DNA of 64,000 bases from Treponema sp. (GTDB lineage: Bacteria; Spirochaetota; Spirochaetia; Treponematales; Treponemataceae), in the NCBI GenBank assembly GCA_024693715.1, contig JAILKS010000066.1:1-64000 (forward strand), written 5' to 3'. Below are positions 53,801-63,382 of this stretch, in pieces. Made by a program: the position numbers and the translations under genes. Under the pieces are notes generated by a model. It was not told the origin of the DNA and did not search any database. It saw only the letters and a list, made by a program, of their open reading frames with translations. Positions within the stretch are counted from its first letter, which is position 1, and each line of letters begins with the position of its first letter.

Positions 53801-55240
53801 CTATCTGTCTTCCCATTTCTGACGGCTTCCTTTTAATTCAAGCTGAACAGGAATCTGATCAAAGCCTAAATCTTCCCGTATTCTGTTCTTAAGATATGTT
53901 ATATATGGCTCCGGAACAACCTCCGGTTTTGTCGCAAAAATGATGAACGATACAGGATTTGTACCGGCCTGTGTCATATAGCGGATTTTAAAATGTGCTG
54001 TTTTACTTGCAGGCGGCGGATAACGGTCAATCCAGTCCTGAAGCGCTCTGTTTAAGGCAGACGTTTCGATTTTCTTAGTTAATTGTTCGTAAAGTGCTAA
54101 TGCAGTATTCAATAAATCTTTTATACCTTTCCCCTCAAGAGCAGAAAGAGGAATAATCGGTGCAAAATCCATCTGTCCGAACATTATGTTCATCCATTCG
54201 CGTGCTGCCTTTACCGCTTTTGTTCCCTGTTCCTCGCGTAAATCCCATTTATTGAGGACAAAAATAATTCCTCTTCCTTTTTCAAAAGCAAGTGAGCAGA
54301 TCTTTTTATCCTGTTCTGTAAGACCTTCAATTGCATCTATAATCAGAAATACAATATCACATTCATCGAGAGTTTTTATTGCCCGGTTTACAGAATAATA
54401 TTCTACATCATCGTGAACCTTTGCCTTTCGTCTTATTCCGGCTGTATCAAGAACCCTGAAATTTTTTCCGGCATAAGTAAATTCTCCTTCAACAACATCT
54501 CTTGTAGTACCGGCATAATCACATACTATTGAATTTTCACTGTGAGTTAATCTGTTTGAAAGTGTAGATTTTCCTGTATTAGGTTTACCGAGTATTGCAA
54601 TTTTTACAGGACGGTCAGCATCAAGCATTTTTACCTTGCTGAAATCACATTTAGAGACGATTAAATCTGTAAGTTCTCCGATTCTGTCACCATGCTCAGC
54701 TGAAATAAAAATTAATTCATCAAAACCAAAGCGTGCATAATTCCATGCTTCTGCTTCATTTTTTCCGCCTTCGGTTTTATTAACAGCGGCAATGAGTTTT
54801 TTCCAGTACGGCCGCATTTTTATGATGAATTCTTCATCTTCTCCGGTAATTTCTCCTGCATCTAAAAGAAGGATTAAAACATCACAACGTTCAATCATAT
54901 CAAGAGAACGCTCAACAACATAATCATCAAGCTCTGCTTCCTTTGTACCAAGGTCTCTGGTAAGCTTATAACCGCCTGTGTCTACAAGATGAACAGGCAT
55001 ATCATTTAAAAATGCAGTCGCTTCTACAGGATCACGAGTAACGCCCGGCTGATCGTTTGTTATTGCAACACGTTTTTTTAAGAATCTGTTAAAAAGAGTT
55101 GATTTTCCGACATTCGGACGGCCTGCGATTACAACAAGCGGCAATCCCTCGTATTCAGCTTCCTTATCCGGCTTTTGAATTTCTGCCTGTTCTTCATCCT
55201 TTGGTTTAGAAAAATCAGGTTTTATTTTTTTCTTACTCAT
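53801..55240 (-). CDS. der: GTPase Der (EngA)
   Basis: The 479-residue protein has two GTPase domains (first: GRPNVGKSTLFN, DTGGYK; second: GKPNTGKSTLSN, DTAGIRRK, NKWD) and a C-terminal KH-like domain. It is needed for 50S assembly. The N-terminus has about 30 extra charged residues. Its ATG overlaps the TGA of ptsI in an ATGA pattern, so it is coupled. Confidence 0.95.
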   Translation of the reverse strand: MSKKKIKPDFSKPKDEEQAEIQKPDKEAEYEGLPLVVIAGRPNVGKSTLFNRFLKKRVAITNDQPGVTRDPVEATAFLNDMPVHLVDTGGYKLTRDLGTKEAELDDYVVERSLDMIERCDVLILLLDAGEITGEDEEFIIKMRPYWKKLIAAVNKTEGGKNEAEAWNYARFGFDELIFISAEHGDRIGELTDLIVSKCDFSKVKMLDADRPVKIAILGKPNTGKSTLSNRLTHSENSIVCDYAGTTRDVVEGEFTYAGKNFRVLDTAGIRRKAKVHDDVEYYSVNRAIKTLDECDIVFLIIDAIEGLTEQDKKICSLAFEKGRGIIFVLNKWDLREEQGTKAVKAAREWMNIMFGQMDFAPIIPLSALEGKGIKDLLNTALALYEQLTKKIETSALNRALQDWIDRYPPPASKTAHFKIRYMTQAGTNPVSFIIFATKPEVVPEPYITYLKNRIREDLGFDQIPVQLELKGSRQKWEDR

Positions 55241-56940
55241 CTGATACCTTCTGCAAGTTTTTCCATTTCTGAAATATCTGTCTTTGATAAAAATTCTTTT
55301 GTTTCAAAAATTAAATTGGGACTTAAACTTAAAGTTCTTATTCCCATGCCGCCTAAAATCATAATGCAGTTTTTCTTTCCTGCCATTTCTCCGCAGACAC
55401 AAAGCTCTATCCCCGCATCCTTCGCAGAAGTTACAGTCATTTTTATAAGTTTTAAAACTGCAGGATCAAGTTCATTGTACAAATTGCTCACAGATTGATT
55501 TTCCCTGTCTACTGCAAGCGTATATTGAGTCAGATCGTTTGTTCCAATGCTGAAGAAATCTGAAAGTCTGCTTAAAGAATCCGAAGTAAGTGCTGCAGAT
55601 GCTGTTTCTATCATAATTCCCACAGGAACATCGTTATATTTTATGTTTTCTTTTTTAAGTTCAGTTTTTACTTCATTTATAATTTTCATGCATTCTTCAA
55701 GCTGATTGTAATGCGTGATTAGCGGGAACATGATTTTAAGATTCCCGAAAATGCTTGCCCTGTATAATGCACGAAGCTGTGTTTTTAAAAGTGACGGATA
55801 TTTTAAGGTGAGTCTTACAGCACGCAGACCCATAAGAGGATTTTTTTCTTCGATGGACGGGATGTTCTGTGATTTGATGATTTTATCACCGCCGGCATCA
55901 AGAGTTCTGATTGTTACAGGTTTGTTTCCCATGATTTGAAGGACCTGTTTATAAATTTCAAACTGTTCGTCTTCATTAATCTTTCGATTCTGATCTGTCG
56001 CCGGTAAGTCTGTCCTTTCCATAAAAAGAAATTCAGTTCTGAATAAACCGATGCCGTCTGCATTATTTTCCTTTGCAAGTTCTGCTTCTTCTATTGTTCC
56101 GATATTTGCAAGCAGAGTGAATTTTGTTCCATTCTTTGTAACTGCAGGTTTGTTGAGGTACTGCTTTAATTCCTCGTGATGCTTTTGTTCTTCCTGCAGC
56201 TTTTGTTTGTATTCTTCTATAATTGTTTTTTCAGGGCTGATTATGATTTTTGAATCATTTGTATCAATAATTACAGTTTCGCCTGTTTTTATTTTTTTTG
56301 AGATATTTTCTATACCTATGATTGCCGGGATTCCGTAGCTTCTTGCAAGAATTATGACATGTGAATTTTCACCGGTTTCATTCAGTATGAGTCCTTTGAT
56401 TTTTCTTTTTGAAAGGATGATTGTGTCAGCAGAAGAAAGGAAATCTGCCGCAATTATTGAATTATCCGGGACAGTGTTTATATCAAAAGGATGAATATCA
56501 AGCATTTCGTCCAGTACCATTGAATAAACATCAAGAATGTCTGCAGCCCTTTGCGAAAGATATTCATCATTAGACTGTTTGAGTTTTTCTGCATATTCTT
56601 TTGTTTTTAAATCTACAGAATGGAAAATATTAAATTCATTTGCTTCATAAAAGGTTTTAATTTCCTTTATAAAGAATTCATCCTGGAGCATAAGGACATA
56701 CGCCTCGAAAACCTGTCGTTGAAGAACATCATTTTGTTCTGTTTTAGAAAGGGAATTTAAAAGATTGCATAATCTGTTTAAAACAGTTTCCTTTGAATCT
56801 GTAAAAAGAGTCCATTCTTTTTCAAGTGCATTTTCAGATCTTGTGTGTCGGGGAATTGTTCGTTTTACCGGTTCAGGAATGACGAATGCAGTTCCTATTC
56901 CTGTTCCTTTTGCTGCAGCTTTTCCAGATAATATTTCCAT
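55237..56940 (-). CDS. ptsI: Phosphoenolpyruvate-protein phosphotransferase (PTS enzyme I)
   Basis: The 567-residue enzyme moves phosphate from PEP to HPr. Seen: the phospho-His in GENSHVIILARSYGIPAI, TEFLFMERTDLP, PLMGLRAVRLTLKYP, GIMIETASAAL, FSIGTNDLTQYTLAVDRE and the active-site Cys in CVCGEMAG. HPr is not adjacent; the operon contains der, merR and Rsm22 instead. A reverse-strand TATAAT (56948-56953) ends seven bases before the ATG with no Shine-Dalgarno. Confidence 0.93.
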   Translation of the reverse strand: MEILSGKAAAKGTGIGTAFVIPEPVKRTIPRHTRSENALEKEWTLFTDSKETVLNRLCNLLNSLSKTEQNDVLQRQVFEAYVLMLQDEFFIKEIKTFYEANEFNIFHSVDLKTKEYAEKLKQSNDEYLSQRAADILDVYSMVLDEMLDIHPFDINTVPDNSIIAADFLSSADTIILSKRKIKGLILNETGENSHVIILARSYGIPAIIGIENISKKIKTGETVIIDTNDSKIIISPEKTIIEEYKQKLQEEQKHHEELKQYLNKPAVTKNGTKFTLLANIGTIEEAELAKENNADGIGLFRTEFLFMERTDLPATDQNRKINEDEQFEIYKQVLQIMGNKPVTIRTLDAGGDKIIKSQNIPSIEEKNPLMGLRAVRLTLKYPSLLKTQLRALYRASIFGNLKIMFPLITHYNQLEECMKIINEVKTELKKENIKYNDVPVGIMIETASAALTSDSLSRLSDFFSIGTNDLTQYTLAVDRENQSVSNLYNELDPAVLKLIKMTVTSAKDAGIELCVCGEMAGKKNCIMILGGMGIRTLSLSPNLIFETKEFLSKTDISEMEKLAEGIR

Positions 56941-57024
56941 GCGGATTATTATAGCAGATAATCTGTTGTTTTTAAATGAGAAATGCTAAATATCTGTGAC
57001 TGCTGACTTCTGACAGTATTATTG

Positions 57025-57053
57025 TTGCGTTTATAAAAAGTATGACATATAAT
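57025..57053 (+). promoter_or_regulatory. Promoter of the NSS transporter
   Basis: TTGCGT (57025-57030) and TATAAT (57048-57053) are 17 bases apart, leaving a leader of about 30 nt with AGAGG. Confidence 0.65.
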
Positions 57054-57090
57054 TAAAGAATATTATTTTATAAAAGAGGTATATGAAAAA

Positions 57091-58620
57091 ATGGGTGAAC
57101 AGAAACAAAGAGAAACCCTTGGAAGCCGGCTTGGCTTTTTGCTTTTATCTGCCGGTTGTGCAATTGGATTAGGAAATGTATGGCGATTTCCTTACATCAC
57201 AGGAAAATATGGTGGAGCAGCATTTGTTCTTATTTATCTTATCTTCCTTGTAATTCTTGGATTACCGGTAATGGTTTGTGAATTTGCTGTTGGCCGTGCT
57301 TCAAAAAAAGGTATGGGTGGAGCTTTCCAGACTCTGGAACCTGCAAAAACTAATTGGCATTGGTACGGTAACCTTGCAATCATTGGTAACTACCTTTTAA
57401 TGATGTTTTATACAGTTGTTTCCGGCTGGTTCCTTAAATATTTTGTCCAGATGATTACCGGAAAATTTGTCGGATTATCTGGAGAGGCAGTTGTAGGAGA
57501 ATTTCTTGAAGGAACAGTTGGCTCCTGGCCTACACTTTTGATAGGAATGGTTGTTGTAATCGTAATCGGTTTTGGAACATGTATTCTTGGACTTCAGAAG
57601 GGTGTTGAACGAATTACAAAAATCATGATGTCTGCATTGCTTATTATTATGATTGGTCTTGCAATTTATGTTGCATTCCTTCCGGGGGCTGGTGCAGGCT
57701 ATAAATTCTATCTTAAGCCGGATTTTAAGGCTCTTGTAAACGGAAACGGAGCCGGCGGACACGGACTTTGGGATACAATTTATGCTGCCATGGGACAGGC
57801 CTTCTTTACACTGTCACTTGGTATTGGTTCTATGGAAATCTTTGGTTCTTACATTGGTAAGGATCACTCTCTTACCGGTGAATCTTTGCGTGTAATCGGA
57901 CTGGATACATTTGTTGCAATCTGTGCAGGATTAATCATTTTCCCTGCATGTGCCGCATTTGGTGTAGAAGCTGATTCTGGTGCTGGACTTGCATTCATGT
58001 CATTGCCAAACGTATTCAACGCTATGGGACCGGTTGCAGGACGTATTGTTGGAGCTTTCTTCTTCCTCTTTATGTCTTTTGCAGCTCTTTCTACTGTAAT
58101 CGCAGTATTCGAAAACATTGTTGCATTCCCAATGGATAAATTTGGCTGGAGCCGTACAAAGGCTGTTCTTGTAAACTTTGTAGCAATGCTCATTCTTGCA
58201 ACACCTGCTGCTCTTGGTATGAACGTATGGTCAGGCGTACACTTTGGCGCTCACATTGGTTCTATCGACGCTCTGGAAGACTTTATCGTAAGTCAGAACC
58301 TTTTGCCAATCGGTTCTATGCTCTTCCTCCTTTTCTGTACAATCAAGAAGGGATGGGGCTGGGATAACTTTATTGCTGAAGCCGATGCCGGTGAAGGAAT
58401 CAAGTTCCCTAAGAACAGGATTGTAAAATTCTACTTAAGATGGATTGCTCCTGTTATCATTCTTGTAGTATTTATTGCAGGATACTGTGATATTTTTGGT
58501 GTTCCTTTAAGGAAGGCAATGAACTTTGCATTACATATTATTGCAGCAATTGCTATAATCATACTGTTTGTTATAGTTACAAAACTTCAGAACAGAATTG
58601 ATAAATTGGAACAAAAATAA
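57091..58620 (+). CDS. Sodium-dependent neurotransmitter:sodium symporter (NSS) family transporter
   Basis: The 509-residue protein has eleven or twelve membrane helices and the NSS signature in helix 1 (GCAIGLGNVWRFPYITGKYG, which forms the Na+ and substrate site), plus MGQAFFTLSLGIGSMEIFGSY in helix 6. It would import an amino acid with Na+, as LeuT and TnaT do; the substrate is not clear. It has its own promoter and a strong terminator. Confidence 0.93.
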   Translation: MGEQKQRETLGSRLGFLLLSAGCAIGLGNVWRFPYITGKYGGAAFVLIYLIFLVILGLPVMVCEFAVGRASKKGMGGAFQTLEPAKTNWHWYGNLAIIGNYLLMMFYTVVSGWFLKYFVQMITGKFVGLSGEAVVGEFLEGTVGSWPTLLIGMVVVIVIGFGTCILGLQKGVERITKIMMSALLIIMIGLAIYVAFLPGAGAGYKFYLKPDFKALVNGNGAGGHGLWDTIYAAMGQAFFTLSLGIGSMEIFGSYIGKDHSLTGESLRVIGLDTFVAICAGLIIFPACAAFGVEADSGAGLAFMSLPNVFNAMGPVAGRIVGAFFFLFMSFAALSTVIAVFENIVAFPMDKFGWSRTKAVLVNFVAMLILATPAALGMNVWSGVHFGAHIGSIDALEDFIVSQNLLPIGSMLFLLFCTIKKGWGWDNFIAEADAGEGIKFPKNRIVKFYLRWIAPVIILVVFIAGYCDIFGVPLRKAMNFALHIIAAIAIIILFVIVTKLQNRIDKLEQK

Positions 58621-58660
58621 TTCAAAAAACGAGTGAATAATAGAGATTAAAATTCTTTGG

Positions 58661-58710
58661 AAAACTGCGGAAATGTGCATAAAGTGATGTACATTCCGCA
58701 GTTTTTTTTT
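58661..58710 (+). terminator. Strong intrinsic terminator after the NSS transporter
   Basis: AACTGCGGAAATGTGCAT (58663-58680) pairs with most of ATGTACATTCCGCAGTT (58687-58702), followed by a run of T. TATAAT directly after the T run (58710-58715) may start the next gene. Confidence 0.9.
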
Positions 58711-58747
58711 ATAATGGAGGGGCTTATTATCAGAGAGCGGTGAACAG

Positions 58748-58972
58748 ATGACGAAGGATGAATTTTTATTTTTGATTGAAACAAGAACTGAACATGAGTT
58801 TGTTTATAAGGGAAAGATTTATAATCTTACTTATGATAAAACTGATGACGGAAAAACACAGATTGTTTTTGGTCCTCTTTTTGAGGGACAGAAATATAAT
58901 TCTACCGGTGAGTTTTTGAATAAAGCAAAAATAGAAAATCATTTTTTTAAAGATATGCTGGATATTTTTTAA
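58748..58972 (+). CDS. Small hypothetical protein
   Basis: The 74-residue protein has a beta-rich look (EFVYKGKIYNLTYDKTDDGKT) and no domain I recognise. The stop overlaps the next ATG by one base (TAATG), so it is translationally coupled to the MATE pump. It has no signal peptide. It could be a small regulator, but nothing shows it. Confidence 0.6.
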   Translation: MTKDEFLFLIETRTEHEFVYKGKIYNLTYDKTDDGKTQIVFGPLFEGQKYNSTGEFLNKAKIENHFFKDMLDIF

Positions 58973-60327
58973 TGAAAAGAGCAAATCAGATTGATATGAC
59001 CGAAGGTCCCATTTTAGGGAAGCTTCTGCAATTTTCAGTTCCTCTTATTTTTTCAAGTGTGTTACAGCTTTTTTTCAATGTTGCGGATGTAGCGGTTGTA
59101 GGACGTTTTGCCGGTGATGAATCTCTTGCTGCAGTAGGTTCGACAGGTTCTCTTATTAATCTTCTGGTAAATCTTTTTATGGGTCTTTCTGTAGGAACAA
59201 ATGTTGTAGCCGCTCATTATTTTGGAGCAAGAAAAAAAACACAGGTTCATGATACAGTTCATACGGCAATCGTTGTTTCTTTTTTGAGCGGTGTGATTTT
59301 AACGATAGTCGGAGTGCTTGGTGCAAAAGTAATTCTTACCTTTATGAATGCACCTGAAAATGTACTTAATCTTGCTGCACTCTATCTTAAAATTTATTTT
59401 GGCGGTATTACCGCTACAATGATTTATAACTTCGGAAGCGCTCTGCTTCGTGCAAAAGGTGATACTTTTCGTCCGCTTTTTATTCTTATTCTTGCCGGTT
59501 GTGTGAACTTTGTTTTGAATTTAATATTTGTCATCTGTTTTAAGCTTGGTGTCGCAGGTGTCGCTTCTGCAACTGTCATTTCCCAGTGTATAAGTGCTGC
59601 CCTTGTCCTTACAATCCTCATTACAGAAAAAGATGATTTTCAACTTAAAATAAAACAGTTAAAAATCAACCCGCATATTTTTGCAAAGATTTTAAAGATT
59701 GGTCTTCCTGCCGGCTTTCAGGGAATTATGTTCTCATTTTCAAATGTAATAATTCAATCTTCTGTTAATAAATTTGGTGCAATCATAATCGCAGGAAATT
59801 CAGCCGCAATTAATCTTGAAAGCATAGTTTATACAGCGATGAACGGTTTTTCTCAAGGTGCGCTTACTTTCTGTTCTCAGAACTATGGTGCCAAAAAGTT
59901 TGACAGAATCAAAAAGGTAGTATGGGTCGCACAGGGAGCAATAATCGTAATAGGTACATTCCTTGGTCTTGGTTTTCTGCTTTTCGGCAGACAGTTGCTT
60001 GGTATTTTTTCAAAAAATCCGGAAGTAATTGATGCGGGAATGCTTCGAATGCGTGTAATTTTATCGACTTATTGTATTTGCGGAATGATGGACTGTATGG
60101 CAAATTCCATCCGTGGTACAGGACATTCACTTATGCCTGTAATTTCTTCTTTACTGGGAGCGTGCCTTTTCAGGATTATATGGCTTTTTACAATTTTCCG
60201 CATTCCTCTTTTTCATACACCGACAGTGATTTTTCTTTCGTATCCTATAAGCTGGATATTAACTTATGTTATTAATATAATCTGCTATAAAATTTTTATT
60301 TCCAGGATAAAAGGAGATTCAGACTGA
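58972..60327 (+). CDS. MATE-family efflux transporter
   Basis: The 451-residue protein has twelve membrane helices. The opening IDMTEGPILGKLLQFSVPLIF, LFFNVADVAVVGRFAG and LRAKGDTFRPL are MATE blocks. It is a paralogue of the pump at 35214. The gene is coupled at both ends by one-base overlaps, TAATG with the small protein and TGATG with the DUF456 gene. Confidence 0.92.
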   Translation: MKRANQIDMTEGPILGKLLQFSVPLIFSSVLQLFFNVADVAVVGRFAGDESLAAVGSTGSLINLLVNLFMGLSVGTNVVAAHYFGARKKTQVHDTVHTAIVVSFLSGVILTIVGVLGAKVILTFMNAPENVLNLAALYLKIYFGGITATMIYNFGSALLRAKGDTFRPLFILILAGCVNFVLNLIFVICFKLGVAGVASATVISQCISAALVLTILITEKDDFQLKIKQLKINPHIFAKILKIGLPAGFQGIMFSFSNVIIQSSVNKFGAIIIAGNSAAINLESIVYTAMNGFSQGALTFCSQNYGAKKFDRIKKVVWVAQGAIIVIGTFLGLGFLLFGRQLLGIFSKNPEVIDAGMLRMRVILSTYCICGMMDCMANSIRGTGHSLMPVISSLLGACLFRIIWLFTIFRIPLFHTPTVIFLSYPISWILTYVINIICYKIFISRIKGDSD

Positions 60328-60815
60328 TGCCGTTTTTATCAATTGTTTTTTCGATTCTTGCAGGAATTCTTTTGTTAATAGGAATTGTAGGTTCATTTGT
60401 TCCCGTTTTGCCAGGTCCGCCTATTGCATGGTGTGGTTTACTGCTTGCTTTCTTTTCACAATTCAATAACATTCCTTTATGGTGTGTGATTGTTACTGCA
60501 GTTATTACTGTCGCTGTTGCAGTTTTTGATATGATTATGCCTGCAAGTATGACAAAGAAACGTGGAGGCAGTAAAGGCGCTTCCTTCGGATGTACAATCG
60601 GAATTATAGTCGGTTTATTCCTTCCGCCGTTTGGTGTTTTATTCTGTCCTTTTATCGGTGCGTTCATTGGGGAATGCCTTCATTCAAGCGGTGACATAAA
60701 GCTTTCGTTAAAATCTGCATGGGGTGCTTTTCTGGGATTTTTATGCGGAACAGGGATTAAGCTTTTTACGGTTATCATTTTTATTATTATTTTTATTGTT
60801 TCATTTTTTAAATAG
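60327..60815 (+). CDS. DUF456-family membrane protein
   Basis: The 162-residue protein has four or so membrane helices and the Gly/Pro-rich family motifs GIVGSFVPVLPGPPIAWCGLLL and KRGGSKGASFGCTIGIIVG, as in DUF456. Function unknown. It overlaps the MATE stop by one base. Confidence 0.85.
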   Translation: MPFLSIVFSILAGILLLIGIVGSFVPVLPGPPIAWCGLLLAFFSQFNNIPLWCVIVTAVITVAVAVFDMIMPASMTKKRGGSKGASFGCTIGIIVGLFLPPFGVLFCPFIGAFIGECLHSSGDIKLSLKSAWGAFLGFLCGTGIKLFTVIIFIIIFIVSFFK

Positions 60816-60826
60816 AGTGCCGGTAT

Positions 60827-61567
60827 ATGAAATTAAGTAATATTGTGATAGTTCTTGATCATCCCGATGAAAGTAGAAATATAGGTTCAGCCTGCAGGGC
60901 AATGGCAAATAATGATATAAAAACCCTCAGGATTGTCGGTAAAAAAGAGGATTATAATTTAGAACAGATTAATACTCTTGCAATTCATGCGGCATATATT
61001 TTTGAGAATGCACAGTTTTATGATTCTATTCTTGATGCGACAAGAGATTGTTCTATAAGCGCGGGAACTACAAGAAGAATGGGTAAAAAGAGAGGAAAAT
61101 TACTTTTGCCCGAAGAGTTTTCTGAAAAAGCAGCAGTAATTACCGGTGATAAAAGCGATGCAAGGGTTGCGGTCGTTTTTGGTAATGAAAGAACAGGACT
61201 TACTGATTCACAGCTGGAGCAATGTACTCTTGGCGTAACTATTCCTTCATCAAAAGAGTTTGGTTCTTTAAATCTTTCGCATGCCGTTCAAATATTGTGC
61301 TATCATTTATTCAGGGAAAGCTTAAAAGAGCATAATAAAAGCATTGTCAGTTATACACCGCTGTCATTAGAAAGAATAGATTCCTGTGTACAAAATATTA
61401 CAGATAATATGCAGAAGCTTGGATTTTTTAAAATGCCTGGTCGGGAAGATATGGAGAATTTCTGGAGGAGTTTTCTTTCGAGGGCTTCATTGACAGAAGG
61501 AGAAGCTAAATATCTGGAAACTACTTTTTCAAAAATATCAGGACTTGCCGGTAAAAATCAAAAATAG
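60827..61567 (+). CDS. TrmJ-like tRNA 2'-O-methyltransferase (SpoU family)
   Basis: The 246-residue protein fits the TrmJ type: IVLDHPDESRNIGSACRAMAN (catalytic Arg region), VAVVFGNERTGLTDSQLEQC and TIPSSKEFGSLNLSHAVQIL, with a C-terminal helical tail for dimerisation. It methylates the ribose of position 32 or a similar site in tRNA; the exact site is inferred from family. It follows the DUF456 gene by 11 bases. Confidence 0.85.
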   Translation: MKLSNIVIVLDHPDESRNIGSACRAMANNDIKTLRIVGKKEDYNLEQINTLAIHAAYIFENAQFYDSILDATRDCSISAGTTRRMGKKRGKLLLPEEFSEKAAVITGDKSDARVAVVFGNERTGLTDSQLEQCTLGVTIPSSKEFGSLNLSHAVQILCYHLFRESLKEHNKSIVSYTPLSLERIDSCVQNITDNMQKLGFFKMPGREDMENFWRSFLSRASLTEGEAKYLETTFSKISGLAGKNQK

Positions 61568-61575
61568 CAGATTTT

Positions 61576-62343
61576 TTATAAGCCGCTTGGTTCTTCAATA
61601 AAAAAAGTTTCTATGTTCAATTCTGATTTGAGCTTTTCCATCACAAGATTAACTCCGACAGTTTCGGTTTCGTAATGACCACCGGAAATAACGTTTATGC
61701 CCATTTCCTTTGCAGTTTGAAAATCTTCATGCATGAATTCACCGGTGATGTAGCAGTCAAGCTTTTGTTCTATTGCAAATTTTATTTCTTCACTGGCACC
61801 GCCTGAGATAATTCCGACTGTTGTATTTTTATCCTTCCCGGCTTTTATAATACAGTTTGCTTTTTTTCCGGGCCTGAGGATTTTTTCTGAAATTTCATCT
61901 GTCGTCAGCGGTTTATTAAGAGTTCCCTTTACACCTATGTCCATTCCGTGCCATTGACCGAAGGCTTGCAGGTTTTTTAGGTTTATGCGTTTTGCAAGTC
62001 CGTAATTGTTTCCGTACGGATTATTTGCATCAAGAGGAATATGATAGGCAATAAGTGCAAGATCATTTTTCAAAAAGGCACTTAATCTTTTGTAAAATTG
62101 TCCTGTAACTGTTTCACATCGTCCCCAGAAAAGTCCATGGTGAACAAAAAGAACATCTGCTTTACTTTCCGCTGCCTTTAAGGCTGTAGCTTCACATGCG
62201 TCTACTGCAAAGGCAACCTTTTTAATTTCTTTTTTATCAGGGGCAGAATTCTGAATTTGAATGCCATTGAGGGAAATATCACCGCTGTAGTTTTCCTTGT
62301 TCAAAAAAGAATTGAAATATTCATCCAGTTCAATCAGGGTCAT
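61576..62343 (-). CDS. Nif3-like dinuclear metal centre protein (DUF34)
   Basis: The 255-residue protein has the family's metal-binding motifs: VLFVHHGLFWGRC (HH), IAYHIPLDANNPYGNN and GHYETETVGV near the C-terminus. Relatives form toroidal hexamers and have been tied to GTP cyclohydrolase or tRNA work, but the reaction is unproven. The ATG overlaps the TGA of the membrane hydrolase gene (ATGA), so the two are coupled. Confidence 0.9.
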   Translation of the reverse strand: MTLIELDEYFNSFLNKENYSGDISLNGIQIQNSAPDKKEIKKVAFAVDACEATALKAAESKADVLFVHHGLFWGRCETVTGQFYKRLSAFLKNDLALIAYHIPLDANNPYGNNYGLAKRINLKNLQAFGQWHGMDIGVKGTLNKPLTTDEISEKILRPGKKANCIIKAGKDKNTTVGIISGGASEEIKFAIEQKLDCYITGEFMHEDFQTAKEMGINVISGGHYETETVGVNLVMEKLKSELNIETFFIEEPSGL

Positions 62344-63380
62344 TTTGTACCGCCTAAAAATGAATTGTATATTTCAGGAAGAGTCTGAGTTACAAGAAGA
62401 TTTGGTGTCGTACAGTTTTTGTCTCTTTTAAGATTGAGGCGTTTTGCGGTAATGAAATCGGTCTGTTCAACCATACCAAAACCTGCTGCCTTATATTCAG
62501 ATATTGCTTCAAGATTAAAGGAACCTGAAATGCTTGAGCTGTTTCTTTCTGCAAATTGTTTTACGGCTCTTCCTGAAAGAGAATCTCCAATGAGGAAGAA
62601 ATTACAATCCTTTCCATACCGTTCACGTGCTGTTTTTACGAGTTGTTCAGTTTCCATGTAGTAATTATAGATGTAATCGTTCTGGTTCTTTTTGAAATTT
62701 TCATTCATGTTGAAATATTCATCCTGAATAAAAAAATTACGGCATATTCTGGTATTTTTTATTCCCGTAAACCAGTTGCAGTCATTTGTGTAAAAATCAG
62801 CGGTGAGGACTGTAAAGCTGTTAGATGCCAGAAGCTTTAAAAACGGCATGTAGGCAGCAGAATCTCCGCGTACATCAGGAATAAAAAGAATAACGTGATT
62901 TGAAAGCTTTTCGCCAAGTGGTGAAATTTCTGTAAGGATTATATTTGCTTTTGAGAAGGCCTTCTGCTTTGAAAAGCCTGTTCTGAAATTTCCTTCGAGA
63001 CGCTCTGTGTTTATTTCAATATTGAATTTTTTATTATTCTGATTTACCGGATGAGTGATAATTGAAAAAAGAAAAAGGGCAATTATAATGACCGTCAAAG
63101 TTATTGAACCGATTTTCATCATAAGGCTATAGATATCAAGAAAGAGTTTTTCTGAATATCTGAGCATTGCCCTTATATTTATGATTATTGTAAAAAGGGC
63201 CAGTGCAATTATTACAAGATTAAAATAGTTTATGCCCCATGCAAGAACTAAAAGAAGTGAAAGCACGAGTCCAAGCGGCGCTAGCATTACGATTGAATCA
63301 CGTTTTACATGATGTAAATACAAAACCCTTGAATTGATAACCAATAAAATCAGTAGTGTCAATGACTGGCCTAAAAACAT
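62340..63380 (-). CDS. Membrane-anchored alpha/beta-hydrolase-like protein
   Basis: The 346-residue protein has about four N-terminal membrane helices (1-115) and an extracytoplasmic domain with alpha/beta-hydrolase signs: VILFIPDVRGDSAAYMPFLK, VLTADFYTNDCNWF, and NFFLIGDSLSGRAVKQFAE (nucleophile Ser in GDSLSG). Substrate unknown. AAGGAAA before the ATG overlaps the end of the GH10 gene upstream, which suggests a joint operon and perhaps a polysaccharide-related substrate. Confidence 0.6.
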   Translation of the reverse strand: MFLGQSLTLLILLVINSRVLYLHHVKRDSIVMLAPLGLVLSLLLVLAWGINYFNLVIIALALFTIIINIRAMLRYSEKLFLDIYSLMMKIGSITLTVIIIALFLFSIITHPVNQNNKKFNIEINTERLEGNFRTGFSKQKAFSKANIILTEISPLGEKLSNHVILFIPDVRGDSAAYMPFLKLLASNSFTVLTADFYTNDCNWFTGIKNTRICRNFFIQDEYFNMNENFKKNQNDYIYNYYMETEQLVKTARERYGKDCNFFLIGDSLSGRAVKQFAERNSSSISGSFNLEAISEYKAAGFGMVEQTDFITAKRLNLKRDKNCTTPNLLVTQTLPEIYNSFLGGTK

Positions 63381-63382
63381 AT

